Source: Kwoniella botswanensis
Taxonomy: Eukaryota; Basidiomycota; Tremellomycetes; Tremellales; Cryptococcaceae
Direction: 5' to 3'
DNA: 64,000 nt
Assembly: GCF_036426115.1 (NCBI RefSeq)
Contig: NC_088599.1
Location: forward strand, 17,196,001-17,260,000
This document shows, piece after piece, positions 11,203-22,909 of the stretch. Under the pieces are notes generated by a model, which ran no database searches, was not told the origin of the DNA, and saw nothing but the letters and a program-made list of their open reading frames with translations. A program made the position numbers and the translations under genes. Within the stretch, counting starts at the first letter, position 1, and each line of letters opens with the position of its first letter.

Positions 11203-13050
11203 CTAGTAAACGGCCTGTTTGAAAGCGGTGAAGGAGTGGTCCCAAGTTGCATTTCCTTCGTCGTCGGTGACACAATCAAAGGTGGAGTTGGAAGACCAGA
11301 GGGGTCGAGTAGGGAACATACAAAGCTCTTGGGTCTCTCCCGAGTAGTCACCGGAAGAGACGGTTGCGTTGAGACCGGCAGGAGCCTCACCGTTTTCGAT
11401 CCAGTTGATAATCTGGCTCATCAAGCTTGACCCGGAAGGGTAGGGTCCAGGTTGCAGAGAGTTGGCACCGCAGTGAGCAGCTCCTGGAACGAGGTAGAAC
11501 TGATACCACTCCTTCATTTGCTCCTCAGCCTCGGTGGTGTCCACACCGGGGTACATCCATTCCCTGACAGACTGCCAATAGTGAACGGATGATCCAGCAG
11601 GGATCGACGGATCAGATTCACCGTGGTAGTGAATGAGCTTGCCGCCATTGGACTGGAACTCGGTAAGATCGGGGTAAGTGGTCTGCAGAGTATCGTAGAA
11701 TCGCTCGAAGCCGGTCTGCATCCATTCGACCAAAGTGTCGTAGGTGACACCATCGAGATTATCAAGGTTATCGAGATCCAGGAGCTCAACAAATTTTCGA
11801 ACATAAAGACCGCCAGTGGAGGGGATGCTGAGCTCCCAAGATTCGGTCTCATTGTTGTAGGTGGTATCGGCATCGGAGATGTCAGCGGTGATTTGCCAGG
11901 AGAGATAAGCTTGTTCGCCGGCGGAATTGAAGAGACCATCGTAGACGGCTTGAGCCACAGCGACGTCCTCGGCGGTGATCGTGCCGTTCTGTTCCGGAGT
12001 GGTGCTGGATGAGCTTCCCTGGGCTCGCTTGCTGAAACCGAAACCGAGAGAAGAGCTGCTTTCTGCCGCACAATAGTACGACTGGCCAATGACGCTACTC
12101 AGGTTGAAGTTGAGCTGGCAGAGGTCGGTTCGAGAAACTACACCGTCAGATCGACCGTCAAGCGAGTCACAAGCCTCGATGGTGGCGTTGACAATCTTGG
12201 CGATGGCACAGGGGGCTGGAAAGTAGTTTTGGACTTGCTCGACCGCGGCAGGGTAAACGTGCAGGACTTGCTGTTGGGCGAAACGGAAAGCTGGAGCTCC
12301 AGCGATGACACCATCGTACTCTGAACCGTATCGTTGGACCTGACTCATACCTTCTCGACCACCATCGGAACAGCCTGAATAGTAAGTGTAGACCTTGGTA
12401 GAGTTGTCGACGCCGTAGAAGTTGGGTGTGATGTATTTGCCAATCTTGGTCATCTCGCCCAAAGCTTGATACCCGAACATGTGAGCGGCTTGCCAGTCTA
12501 CAGTACCGTTGGCAAGTAGAGCCTTCTCATCGTAGCTGTAATTGAAGGCGTCGTAGCCACCATCAGTGACACCGGAGGCCGCACCATAATCGAGACCACC
12601 CGTAGCGTCCGAGTTGAGTGAGTAACCACCACCACCGCCAACGTAGAATCGGCTTTTGTAGTCATCGGGGGCAGGGAAAGCGTAGACCAAATTGACAGTG
12701 TCGCTCGAACCGGCGTGAGTATAAGAGAGAGTAACGTTGCAGTAAGAAGTGGAGGATGAGGAGGTGGAGGTGGAAGTCGAGCTGGAGGAAGTGGCCGAGG
12801 AAGTCGAGTTTGTGGGACCGTCTCGCTTGGCCATCATCCCACCCCCAGAACCTGCGCTAGACGCGGTGGTGACGGCCGCAGTCACTGAGTCGGGGTAGAT
12901 CTCAATACCGAGAAAGGTCCCATTGGGAGGAAGAGCCGCTTGGACATTGGCGGTGGTACAGAGTTCATCAAGAGAGGATGAAGAGTTGGTCGCTCGGACG
13001 GCGATAGTTGCTAAAGAAGCCGCCTGAGTCAACTGGCGGAAAGAGGGCAT
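11203..13050 (-). CDS. Tannase / feruloyl esterase family protein
   Basis: Single-exon 615-aa alpha/beta hydrolase of the fungal tannase family, which hydrolyses gallate, ferulate or similar phenolic esters, usually outside the cell. The nucleophile motif SGCSDGGREG places the catalytic Ser near residue 228. The acid is probably Asp480 in HGESDPS and the base His526 in PGAAHCG. Family hallmarks near the start are LCTTANVQAALP and GTFLGIEIYPDSV. The first 20 residues (MPSFRQLTQAASLATIAVRA) look like a weak signal peptide. A low-complexity Ser/Thr insert lies at about residues 80-102. Many N-x-S/T sites fit secretion. A TATA-like TATATATAAG lies on the minus strand at 13111-13120, about 65 bp upstream of the ATG. 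Exact ester specificity is unknown. Confidence 0.92.
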   Translation of the reverse strand: MPSFRQLTQAASLATIAVRATNSSSSLDELCTTANVQAALPPNGTFLGIEIYPDSVTAAVTTASSAGSGGGMMAKRDGPTNSTSSATSSSSTSTSTSSSSTSYCNVTLSYTHAGSSDTVNLVYAFPAPDDYKSRFYVGGGGGYSLNSDATGGLDYGAASGVTDGGYDAFNYSYDEKALLANGTVDWQAAHMFGYQALGEMTKIGKYITPNFYGVDNSTKVYTYYSGCSDGGREGMSQVQRYGSEYDGVIAGAPAFRFAQQQVLHVYPAAVEQVQNYFPAPCAIAKIVNATIEACDSLDGRSDGVVSRTDLCQLNFNLSSVIGQSYYCAAESSSSLGFGFSKRAQGSSSSTTPEQNGTITAEDVAVAQAVYDGLFNSAGEQAYLSWQITADISDADTTYNNETESWELSIPSTGGLYVRKFVELLDLDNLDNLDGVTYDTLVEWMQTGFERFYDTLQTTYPDLTEFQSNGGKLIHYHGESDPSIPAGSSVHYWQSVREWMYPGVDTTEAEEQMKEWYQFYLVPGAAHCGANSLQPGPYPSGSSLMSQIINWIENGEAPAGLNATVSSGDYSGETQELCMFPTRPLWSSNSTFDCVTDDEGNATWDHSFTAFKQAVY

Positions 13051-14092
13051 GATGTGATGATCCGAATGTGTGTGAGGTTAGTTACTCACGGATAGTCTTT
13101 CTTATTGAGCTTATATATACACGATTTTGGAGAGATTTTGGAGAAAAAGGCCTACATCCTTTCGGTAGTGAGCAAGCTAGTCCAACTTCGGGCGCAGTCG
13201 ATGCAAGTCAGTATACCGTAGTCAGAGTATCCACGTGTCGGTTTCGACTTCCACAGCACTGCGAAGCTGGAAACAGATCTAATGCATTGCACGGAATTTC
13301 TTTCTTCTTCTTGGCTCTGTTTTGCGGCCGACCGAATGAAATCAAGGTACTAGAGCTCTCGCTACGGCCAAAGGGCGTAGGCAGCAGACGACCTTGTCCG
13401 ATGCGGGAAAAATGCAAGTTGCGCGCGCCCGTGAGGATTGCGGCGTTCAATAAAATGGGACCAGCGGCGAATTTTTGATGCCTGACTGCGCCAATTGGAT
13501 TCTGTACTGGAGCCTAATTTATGGTAGTTGAGAGGAGTCGACTTGTGCGGTGCACAAACCAGCTGATCCAATCACCGTAACCAGCTGTAGCAAGTCTGAG
13601 CACACTGCGGTCTAGACGAGAGATAATATTGTATCAGTTAGTACCTCTCACAAGACGTGCACCTCTGGAAACATCAGGTCCTACGAAGCCCCCAATCAGG
13701 GATGGAGCTCTTTGATGACGATTAGTGAGAGTGATTCAGCCTCGCTTGCGATTTTGGGATACCTCCCAGCGGTCCCCGATGACATCTTGCTATTTGTCTC
13801 GTGGAACGTACCATGAGTAAGAGGAACCGCTGGCCTTGAAACATGATCGATGCGGCTCTGGGCTTTGACATAATTTCATTGCTCTATACCACTGAAATGA
13901 CGCCGTACGTATTGACCCTTAACATCATGGCCATAATCATACATAGAATACATGAAAGATTTACCAAACGCGTACTCATATTGTAGCGTCAGATCGCTCA
14001 ATGGCCATCACCATACTTTTTATATAGGCCATTCCCTATGGATGTCTGTCAGCATCAGCCGCAACATAGGATACAAGTAGACTCACATCGTT
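13051..14092. other. Long tannase upstream region, no gene recognised
   Basis: About 1 kb between the tannase start and the aldehyde dehydrogenase stop. The 136-codon plus frame at 13068-13478 has no family features and overlaps the tannase core promoter, so it is not called. The length fits a regulated promoter. Confidence 0.45.
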
Positions 14093-16253
14093 TGACTTAG
14101 ATTCTGATGCACAGCTTTAACCTGTATCGCATAGAAGACACCCATCACTCACCATTTAGCATGCTAAGAAAACTATGATTAACAATCACTCACCTGAGTG
14201 TAGGCGTCGAGACCATACGTTCCCAATTCTCTCCCAATCCCACTCTGTTTGAACCCGCCAAATGGTACCCCAGCGTGCAACAGTGCATACTGATTACACC
14301 AGACAGTCCCAGCGTCAAGAGCGGCAGTGACTCTTGTAGCTTGCCTAGCGTCATTGGTGAAAACAGCAGCAGCCAGTCCATATTCTGTGTTGTTTGCAAG
14401 TTCAAGTGCCTCTTCTTCGGTCTTGAAGCTCGCAGCGACGATAACTGGACCAAATATCTGTCACGGGCAAGGTCAAAATCAGGACAGTCAGCGTATCATT
14501 CTTCCTCTTCACTTAGTGTTGATGGTGACAAATAGTGGCGTACCTCTTCTTTGACGGCTTTCATATCAGCGTTGACATCGGCAAGGATAGTCGGTTCAAC
14601 CCAGTACCCTCCGCCGGATTGAGGCCATTTCTGTCCTCCCGTTACAACTCGAGCACCCGCTTGGCGTCCAGACTCGATGTAGGCTAAGACTTTATCACGC
14701 TGACCTTCGGAGATCTGGAGGCGCGGGACGGTTAGTATGTAACCTTGGAGAGGCGAACACCAATTGCGACTTACCAGAGGACCGAATGAAGTGGCCTCGT
14801 CGGCGGGCTGGAAGATAAGCACAGTAAGCGGACGACATAAGCAGCAAACGTCGATGACGTACATTCCCGATAGCACAAGCCTCCGCTTTAGCCTTGAGAG
14901 CCGTCAAGAATTTCTCGTATATCGCTTCTTGTACGTATACCTAGGGAATAACAGTACTATCGTCAATATCAATCCTTCACTCCGAGTGATCATTTCACTT
15001 ACTCGACTACTAGCACAACAGTCCTGTCCGGAGTTGAACCAGATACCCATGGCTACCCACGCAGCAGCCTCTTCGATATCCGCAGAATCAAAGACTAGCA
15101 TTGGTGATTTACCACCTAATTCTAACGTGACCTTTTTCAAGTTCGATTCCGCAGCAGCGATGGCAATTTTTCGGCCGGTGGGTACTGATCCTGTGAAAGC
15201 GACCTATTGCATTGAGCTTATCAGTTAAAGATCTCTGGTATGAAGAAGATGATCCCGCACCTTGTCAATATCCATATGTCTTGAGATAGCATCTCCTGTA
15301 GTCGCTCCAAGACCCGGAAGGACATTGATGACTCCCGCTGGGAACCCAGCTTCTACAACCAAATCACACAGGTAGAGAGCGGTAAGAGGGGTGAGTTCTG
15401 ACGGTTTGATGATGACACAACATCCTGCGGCTACGGCTGGTGCAACTTTCCACGCCCACATCAAGAGTGGGTAGTTCCATGGGATACTGGGGAACATAAG
15501 CTCTCGTATGTCGTGAACCCTAAATGCGAATGAAAACGTACATTTGACCACAGACACCAATTGGTTGATGGAGTGTGTAGACAAACTTTTCTTTTCCAAA
15601 ATGGTTGATTGTTTGACCGTGGAGTTTGTCTGCCAGCCCAGCATAGTACCTGAGACAGGCAACAGAATCTGCGACATCTGCATCGCTACATCAACAGTCA
15701 GTAAGAAGCGCTTCAAGTCTATGTTCGAATAGCATGAGAAGATGAATATCGATCCAAGATACACACCGAGCAATCCTAATCCCTTTTCCTGAATTGAGAG
15801 ACTCCAGAGCTGCAATCTTCTCTGCGTCCTTTTCCATCAGATCCGCCAGTTTGAAGAGGACTGGATTCGAACACAATACTATATCAGCATATGATTGAGG
15901 ACTTGAATGAGGAGACAGAGGGACCAGCTCACGGGCAGCTCGTTCGGTAGAAGCAACGTTCATCCCCCAAGTGGTCTTGAAAGCTTTCCTAGCTGCTGTC
16001 ACTGCGGTGTCAACGTCAACTTTCGTTGCATGGGCAAAGTTCAAGAATTGCTGTCCAGTCGCAGGGTTGATTGTGGAGAACGAATTGGAGTCGGATGATT
16101 CGACCCATTGGTTGTTTCTGCGAACAGTCAGCTCAGAGGGATCTTTGAGAAGTGAGAAGCAAGTGTAAGTCTGAGAGAAACTCACATGAAAAGACCAGTC
16201 GGGACGCTAGTCTTGCCGAATGCTGGCACCTCGATCTCTTGCTTGATAGCCAT
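14093..16253 (-). CDS. NAD(P)+-dependent aldehyde dehydrogenase
   Basis: Oxidises an aldehyde to the carboxylic acid. Spliced start: [20 protein letters not shown], then [21 protein letters not shown] as in class 1/2 enzymes. The general base lies in [16 protein letters not shown] and the catalytic Cys in [12 protein letters not shown]. The C-terminal part has [35 protein letters not shown] and [17 protein letters not shown] tiny last exon encodes [12 protein letters not shown], then TGA at 14093-14095; this ending matches the usual [11 protein letters not shown] terminus. Around ten short introns are spliced out. It is divergent from a Zn2Cys6 regulator and close to a copper amine oxidase, so the likely substrate is the aldehyde made from an amine. 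No peroxisomal or mitochondrial signal is obvious. Confidence 0.93.
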
Positions 16254-16650
16254 GTTGCGTGCTGGTGAATGAAAGCAATAGTCAAGTCTGTGTCTGGGAG
16301 ACGATGTGATCAGCTTGTGGGTATGACTTTCTGCATTGTGAATTATCTTATCTAGGCAACGAGGATGTATGTCAGTACTTACGAGTAGTCATCGAACCAT
16401 ACAACAGCCGAGATATCCAAGCGAGCCGTCATCACAAGCGCCCATATCATTTACCGGGTAAACCTGGGTGAATTACTGGTTCTGGATAAACTCCCGGTTA
16501 CATCGGAACATATCTAGAACAAGAGTCAGCTGATAACGAATTTCCTTTTAGCCTGAACATTCTTTGTTGACATATTATCTGTCTATCTTTACCCCGCGAA
16601 TCTCAGCAACAAAAACTTGTCAAGATCAGAGCGAACAAATTATACGCACA
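16254..16650. promoter_or_regulatory. Divergent promoter between aldehyde dehydrogenase and Zn2Cys6 regulator
   Basis: The 397-bp region has four GATAA/TTATC cores: 16343-16347, 16348-16352, 16532-16536 (as TGATAACG) and 16575-16579. About 0.8 would be expected by chance. It also has ACCGGG near 16453 and CCCGGT near 16493, an inverted pair about 40 bp apart that could be half-sites for a zinc-cluster protein. GATA-factor control of nitrogen catabolism is known in fungi; its use here is inference. Confidence 0.45.
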
Positions 16651-19614
16651 ATGCTAGACACTTCAACCTCTGGGAGTCAGAAAAGGGTCACCAGGGCTTG
16701 TGATGTAAGTCTGTAATTGATCGCTTCAACGGATTGGCGGGTCTTTTTGGGAATGTAATGTTGCTTTCAGAGATCTTGAAGAAGATCACCTGCATTCATG
16801 ACAAGCTTTGATGATCGATCATCCTTGAAATGAGGGATCTAGAGATGAACCCAAGTCGTACACTGGAATGACGCTGACTTGTGTCATTGCTCATCTGGAC
16901 AGAACTGCAAGAGGTATGCTCGACCCGTAAACACACGCTTTCAGTACAGGACTGACCAGAGTGCACATAGTCGACGAACGAAATGTGAAGCTGCTTCAGG
17001 TGCTGCCGTCACCGAGAGTAGTGATAAACAATCTTGTCAAGGCTGCATAGATAACGGTCTGACATGCACTTTCGAAGCTCCCATCCGGAAGAGGTAAGTT
17101 CGTATTGTTGATCCCGCTTGTCAGCCTACTGAGGGGTATTAACCCAGAGGTCCTCAACCAGGATCCAGAAAGAGACAAAACCCTTCTTCACCACCCACGT
17201 TGTCATCTGGCCCTGAACACTCACGTCGGAGACAACGATTACAATCCGAGACGCCTGGAACGGACCAGGATGTTCTCTTACGTCGAAGAGACCCAATGGC
17301 TCCTGGACCATCTAAAGCACCTTTTGTCCCTCGTCACAGGCTACAAAAGGTGCCCTTTGGTGGTGTGCCCAGCAGTCTCATCGACCAACTATTACCTTTA
17401 TACTTTACCCATGTGCATGTAAGTTATAAGGATAAGCCATGTCCACAGCTGATCGGCCCACGATGATAGAACGTTTGGCCAATGATATATAAACCCACCT
17501 TCAATCCACGCACCACCTCCGCTCCTCTCCTCCTTTCGATGCTAGCAATCGCATCTTGTGTCACTCGGCCAGGTTCTAATACCACTTCCCCCGCTGAAGC
17601 GAATGACGATGAAGGATCAGGCTCCTTCCCCGCTGATCGATTATTCCTTATGGCGGAAACGAGCTTACGTGAATGCCACAACGATCATCGAACCGATCTG
17701 ATCCAATCTTTACTTTTGCTAAGTCTACGTCAAACTGGCTGTGGGGACAAGCAGAGCGCTTCGATGTATGCCGGACGAGCATGTTCCATGGCTTTGAACA
17801 TGGGTTTGAATCTCGTTCCAATGTACACGAATGCAGCTGCCAGAGGAGGAATCGGAGGGATCAGCGGTGAGACACCTACGGGTCATCCCAGCAGCATGGA
17901 TGCGATAGAGTTGGAGATCCGGTCGAGGGTGTACTGGAACACTTACGTTCTCGATAAAACGTTATCCGAGGAGACCGGCCGTCCGTTCCTGTTGACATAC
18001 CGAAAGACGACAACACCTTTACCGAGTATCGAAGAACTGGAAGAATACGAAACTTGGCCTCCTCCAAATCTATCCGCTACAGGTTACATCCACCGAGATA
18101 CCCACATCATCCCTCGGAAGGGGTATGTGATGAGCTGTTTTGCCTGGACCTGTAGATTGGGAATGATCGTCGAAGATATCTTGGACCTGGACACTTCCTG
18201 TCCTGCGCCACTCAATGATTGGGACAGAGAATTTTTTGAGCGGACGCCGATAGTGGATGTGAACGTTATTTCTGATCGCTTGTCCAGGTGGAGAGAAGCC
18301 TTACCAAGTAACTTGAACGTGGACACCAATTCAAATCTAGCGCCCTTGCCTCATCACGCAGTAGGTATAGCTGTGAGTCTACTAGCCTTTTTTCTATTGT
18401 TAGCAGACTGACAAATGAATCCCCTATTACATATCATGTAGTGGTATCATACAAGCTGTATTTTACTACATTCACGATTCATCAAACGGACCAAACACGG
18501 CAACGATCTCTCTCTTTCACCTTTGGTCGCCACAGCGGCTTCAAATACCTACTCGCACTCCCATTTGGCACGTCAAATATGTTCGGAAGCTGCTCAAGCG
18601 AACATTGAGATACTATCGTGTTTGGATAAATACCAGTTGCTCAAGGTGGCTAGTTCTGATGTACTACACATGTTGAGTCTGACAGCTTTGTTTGAAGGTT
18701 AGTCAGGAAGTCGAATGCCATCTCTTGTATGAAGTATGCAAGCTGACGACCTCGACTCCGTTGAAGCATTCGAGACGACCAACTCGGACATCCAGTCTGC
18801 CAATCTGGCGAAGACTAATTTCGCTCAATGTTGTAAATGGCTGAGAGATTTCTCCAGCTCGTGGCCTGCGGCATCTTCGCATCGGCTGTTCTTCGAGGGG
18901 TGTGAGTGGGCTATGTTATCCTTCCGGTGTTGTTGAGACGTAGCTGCACAGTCATTAAACTGATAGATATATCAACCAGTGATCAAGGGAGGACTCAAAA
19001 TGGCCACTACACCATCCGGTCCCCTCTCCGCGCACGAACAACACTCATCGGTGACGGCCCAAACAGGCAGAAGGGACTCAGGTCATTCCGATCTCCCTCT
19101 TCAACCAGAAGCGATACCAACGCCGACTACCCCCGATGGCCTTCGATCCATCCGCCGTAATTTATCCATCAGCGAGGACGAGTCAAACAGGGATGATCAA
19201 TTGCAAATCCTTTCGGAAACCGCCACCGCCGTATCTGGATTCAACCCCACCAGCACTGTCCTTGGTGGTACAATGGGGATCTCATCTAGTCCCTCTGCGC
19301 TGTTCCAATTGCCGCAAATATATTGGAACAGCCTAAACACGAGTACCAATGCTGCTTCAAACCATGGTTCATCATGGGATCCCTTGAATAACTTCGACTT
19401 TGACTCTACGAATGCTCTGGGAGCCGAAATGACAACCGGCGTTAGTGTTCCGTATGAAGAAACGCCTGCATTGAATACTGAGTGGCAGTTGCCTTTCAAT
19501 TCTGGAAGGGAACCTGGCCAGGATCCTATGCTAGCTAGCGGATCAGACCCTAATACGGTTGTCCAGTCTGCCCTGATGGCGTTTATGATGCAAGCTGCTC
19601 GAGGAAGTCAGTGA
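16651..19614 (+). CDS. Zn2Cys6 transcription factor, candidate regulator of the amine cluster
   Basis: Predicted nuclear DNA-binding protein. The spliced N-terminus reads MLDTSTSGSQKRVTRACDNC, continues KSRRTKCEAAS, and after a 16-residue loop has CQGCIDNGLTC. This is a C-x2-C-x6-C-x16-C-x2-C-x6-C zinc cluster with the long loop seen in many Tremellomycete factors. Exon 2 is a microexon of 11 nt (16903-16913) between a 198-bp intron and a short one. A Ser/Arg-rich linker leads to LIDQLLPLYFTHVHNVWPMIYKPTF, the opening of a fungal_trans domain. That domain continues through SMALNMGLNLVP and SRVYWNTYVLDKTLSEETGRPF. The tail is Ser/Asn/Pro-rich and ends MMQAARGSQ. The exon joins near 18700 and 18900 were chosen to keep the frame. 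Its place between the aldehyde dehydrogenase and the permease suggests a pathway-specific activator. Confidence 0.88.
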
Positions 19615-19805
19615 CGTAGTGCCAGTTCGTACTGTCTCCTAGTATATGTTTGTATCATGCTATACTGTAGTCGAGATCGATGCATGGCAGCAGCAGTGTA
19701 ACGATCAGATACCGAGATGCATGTGCAGTTCTTAAATATACATTTGAGACTACTACGGGTGTTCTGTTGCTTCGACAACAAAGGTTCCGGATTTGAGATA
19801 GTTGG

Positions 19806-22325
19806 CTACAGTTGGTTAGAAGGGACAGGAGATATGTGGGATCCACCGTGGAATTCAGGCGCACCGCCATTCTTTTTACTCGAGGGGTCTTCGATTTCAG
19901 GAGGGGACAAAGTATCCTGTTCGATGCTCATACCACCTTCGGTCGTTTGTGGACCTCTGTGAAGAAGGGTAAGCTCCCGTATATAGCTATCTTACACTGT
20001 GGATGTTTAACGCACTGGAAAAATGTCTTCCCACCGATCCTAGGCAAGAACCAGTACACAGTCGCAAAAATCCATACTGCTCCAGCCACTAAACAAGCAT
20101 AATTGAAGGTACTTGCATCGGGATCGGTATCGGCGGGGCTGAAAGTCTTATCAGTGATTGTCCGACGTATAAGCGCAGATGACTCACAAGCTGAAAAGAA
20201 CGATTGCGAATGTCATCCATGTGACGGCAATGATACCGCACATTCTGCTCCAACGACCAAGATGCCAAGGACCGGGCTGAAGGGATTCCTCCTCGTCAGT
20301 ATGATATTCCTTGAGTTATGTCATTTCCAATTGGTTGTTCGACGAGCGTGTCACACGTACCACAAAGTTACCCTGGCCCCATAAAAGCTTAGCCCCGATT
20401 GGGATACCATAAGCGACGTCTGCACATTCGTTGTTAGCGAAAAAGCAAATTGCCTAAGTGAGGGTTTTCTAGAAGACTCACAAGGTCCCATGATTGCCAA
20501 GGAGAATATGGCGCTGATTCATGATCATCGTCAGTCTACATATCGGTGAGGGGTATAGAGCATATAGGTGTAGGAGCGAAATGTCAATGCCCGTAGAGCC
20601 GTTGACTCACTTGATAGCAGAATAATTGACGGGGTCCGCGAAACATAAAGCGCCCAGAGGTATTGCGCACCCTACGACCAGCCAGACAGCTCTCACAGGC
20701 GTTCCACTGAAAGTATCAACGTGGTGGAAGTATCGGGAGAAGGGTAGTGCTCCGTCTCTGGCAAAGGCGAATGCTTGTCGCGAGGAAGGCAGGATGAGCG
20801 AGGCCGTCATGGATAACTCTAGGATAGAGGTCAGCTCGCACTCCAAGCCCAGTAGCCGAATGAAACATACGAGCAATACACCTATATGTATGAACGATAT
20901 TAGCCGATCAATAGTATAGATATAAGGGTATATCGCTCACATGAAAGACCATACGGCCAAAGATCCTTTCTGTCCAAATGCCTGCAAATAGATATAAGCA
21001 AGTGGCTGTCCAAGAGCATCATCGTTGACCGCTGCTACGTCGAGACTAAATCATTCAGTCAGCGATGCCCGGAGCTGTCCATTTCTGAAGGAACATACCC
21101 CATTGTTAGAGCAAGAATGATCAAGATTACAGTTCCCAAGACACCAGCACTACCGATTGCGCCGACGATAGCTTGCCTGTATTTTCATCAGCCAAATGTC
21201 GTAAATTATCACACTCACGGTACCGCTACTGAAGCGTTGGTAGCTTCTTCACTGATTGACACCGCACAATCGAAACTACAAATGGTCCACACAGGAGCCA
21301 AGAACGAAAGAAGGAACGCGAACCCGTTCGGCCAGCTAGTCAAATTGACGAATCCGCCGAATGTGAACGCAGCGGTGTTGAGTTCATGTCGACGAGCGAT
21401 TGGTAAACCGATGATGGTGACGAGGGAAAGGAGGACGTTGAGGATTACACTTGGAGTTTGGAGACGAGCAAATATATTTGTGCCGTATGCACAGATCAGT
21501 CCGCAGACTATGAGAATACCGATGTACAATCCAAATTGTTGGCCAGCTGTGGAGATGAAGTTTTCGTTGTTGATTGACGCTGCGGCGAAAACGATGCCGG
21601 AACATGCCCATCCGAGTGAAGAGACGGCTGCGACGTTGCCAAGGAACGAGTTGTCTATGATGAGGGTGATTGGTAAGATTTTTTTCTCGTATAGAATCGT
21701 ATATCAGAAGGAAGCACTTACATCCTACCATCCAGGCGAGGAAGTTTCGGTACTTGGTTATGTGTCAGAAGCGCTGATAGTTAAGGGTATGACGAGAACT
21801 CACTCGTGGAGGGCTAAGTCTATGTGTCCAGAAGTACAGTCCACCTGAAGTAGGCATTGAGCTTGCGAGCTCTCCCTATGTCATTATCAGCTGGATAATC
21901 AAAGTATATCACAGAGTCAGACATACCATGGATAAACCGACGAACAGAATCAAGATAGCACTGATCAGCCAGCCCCAGATCATTCCTACTGGTCCACCGT
22001 AAGGCTGGATTGGGTACGTCAACACAAACACAAGCGTCTAGAAGCTAGACGTACAAGGTTGTAGAATATGGTACTGGCTATAGATGGGACGACACCCATG
22101 ATAGAAAAAGCTACACCAAATGTCTCCCATGAGGTGAAAGTTCGTTTGAGTTCAGCATGATAACTGTACCAGTCAGAAGCAGATTCAGCGGATGGTCTGA
22201 GCTCCTTGAGCAGAGATGACCTACCCAAGATGTTCCAGCTTGTCATCGTCTTTTCTACTCCGCTCACTTTCGATAGGGTGGTGGTGTTGGTGGTGCTGAA
22301 GTGACATTTCAGTTGTGATGGTCAT
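19806..22325 (-). CDS. APC-family permease, GABA/choline/amino-acid type
   Basis: Predicted 12-segment plasma-membrane importer for an amino acid, GABA, choline or amine. The spliced start is MTITTEMSLQHHQHHHPIES, with a His-rich cytosolic tail. Then come HAELKRTFTSWETFGVAFSI, GVVPSIASTIFYNL, GGPVGMIWGWLISAILI and GELASSMPTSGGLYFWTHRL, the segment 1-3 signature of the UGA4/HNM1 group. Downstream exons hold DCAVSISEEATNASVAVP, the consensus amphipathic loop. The C-terminus YWFLPRIGGKTFFQ is followed by a polar tail ending HISPVPSNQL. About twelve introns are present. It shares a 584-bp divergent promoter with the copper amine oxidase and is tail to tail with the regulator, 190 bp away. The substrate is inferred from neighbours only. 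Confidence 0.88.
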
Positions 22326-22909
22326 GATTCTTTCTACTATGTGAATGCACAGGAGGGCATGTCTTCATGGAAAGGGAAGAGATTTATTATACGTATTTTT
22401 ACGTTGATGAACAGATTGCGGGGACCGACATTGCGTGAGCTAGGCGAAGGTGTCAAGCGCTAGATACTCGTATGGTAGGGATGATATCCGATAACGAAGG
22501 ATGATTAGGAAGGATAAATTCAGATTAAAAAGTCATTTACTTTCTGATAACGTTGCGCGTTTCAAAAGATAACACATGACCTGGGATGTATGATCAAGTC
22601 CAAATATAGACGTTTGGTAGGGAAGATGAAGGAGAGTCGTCGTTATTGGGCAATCTTAAGCGAAGTAGTAAATCGTAAATTCATCCGAGAGGGAAAACAA
22701 TTCATCCAATATTTATCCTTTATCCGAGATCTGCATAAACCAATGGTATAACCGATGATGGAATTCACCCATAGTCTTCCTTCATCCCAGCATCCGTTCA
22801 TCTGTCTAGCAGCACTAGTCGATAACGCATATATATATATGAATAAGTGGACATGGGCACAATGCGACATAAACACAACTCATCTCCATCGCATCATACT
22901 TAGACCAAT
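22326..22909. promoter_or_regulatory. Divergent promoter between permease and amine oxidase, GATAA-rich
   Basis: Seven GATAA/TTATC cores are visible: 22490, 22513, 22546, 22568, 22713, 22720 and 22821 (start positions), against about one expected by chance in 584 bp. Three have the longer form GATAACG, the same form as one core in the aldehyde dehydrogenase/regulator promoter. A palindromic CGGGGACCG at 22419-22427 could be a CGG-N3-CCG zinc-cluster site. Binding by GATA or Zn2Cys6 proteins is inference. Confidence 0.5.

Noticed and set aside
11514-12089. 191-codon minus frame and 129-codon plus frame within the tannase gene
   Set aside because: Both are shadows of the tannase reading frame, which carries all catalytic motifs.
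13068-13478. 136-codon plus frame upstream of the tannase
   Set aside because: It overlaps the tannase core promoter and shows no recognisable domain.
21117-21848. 243-codon plus frame opposite the permease
   Set aside because: Antisense shadow of membrane-segment exons; it runs through permease introns without splice logic.
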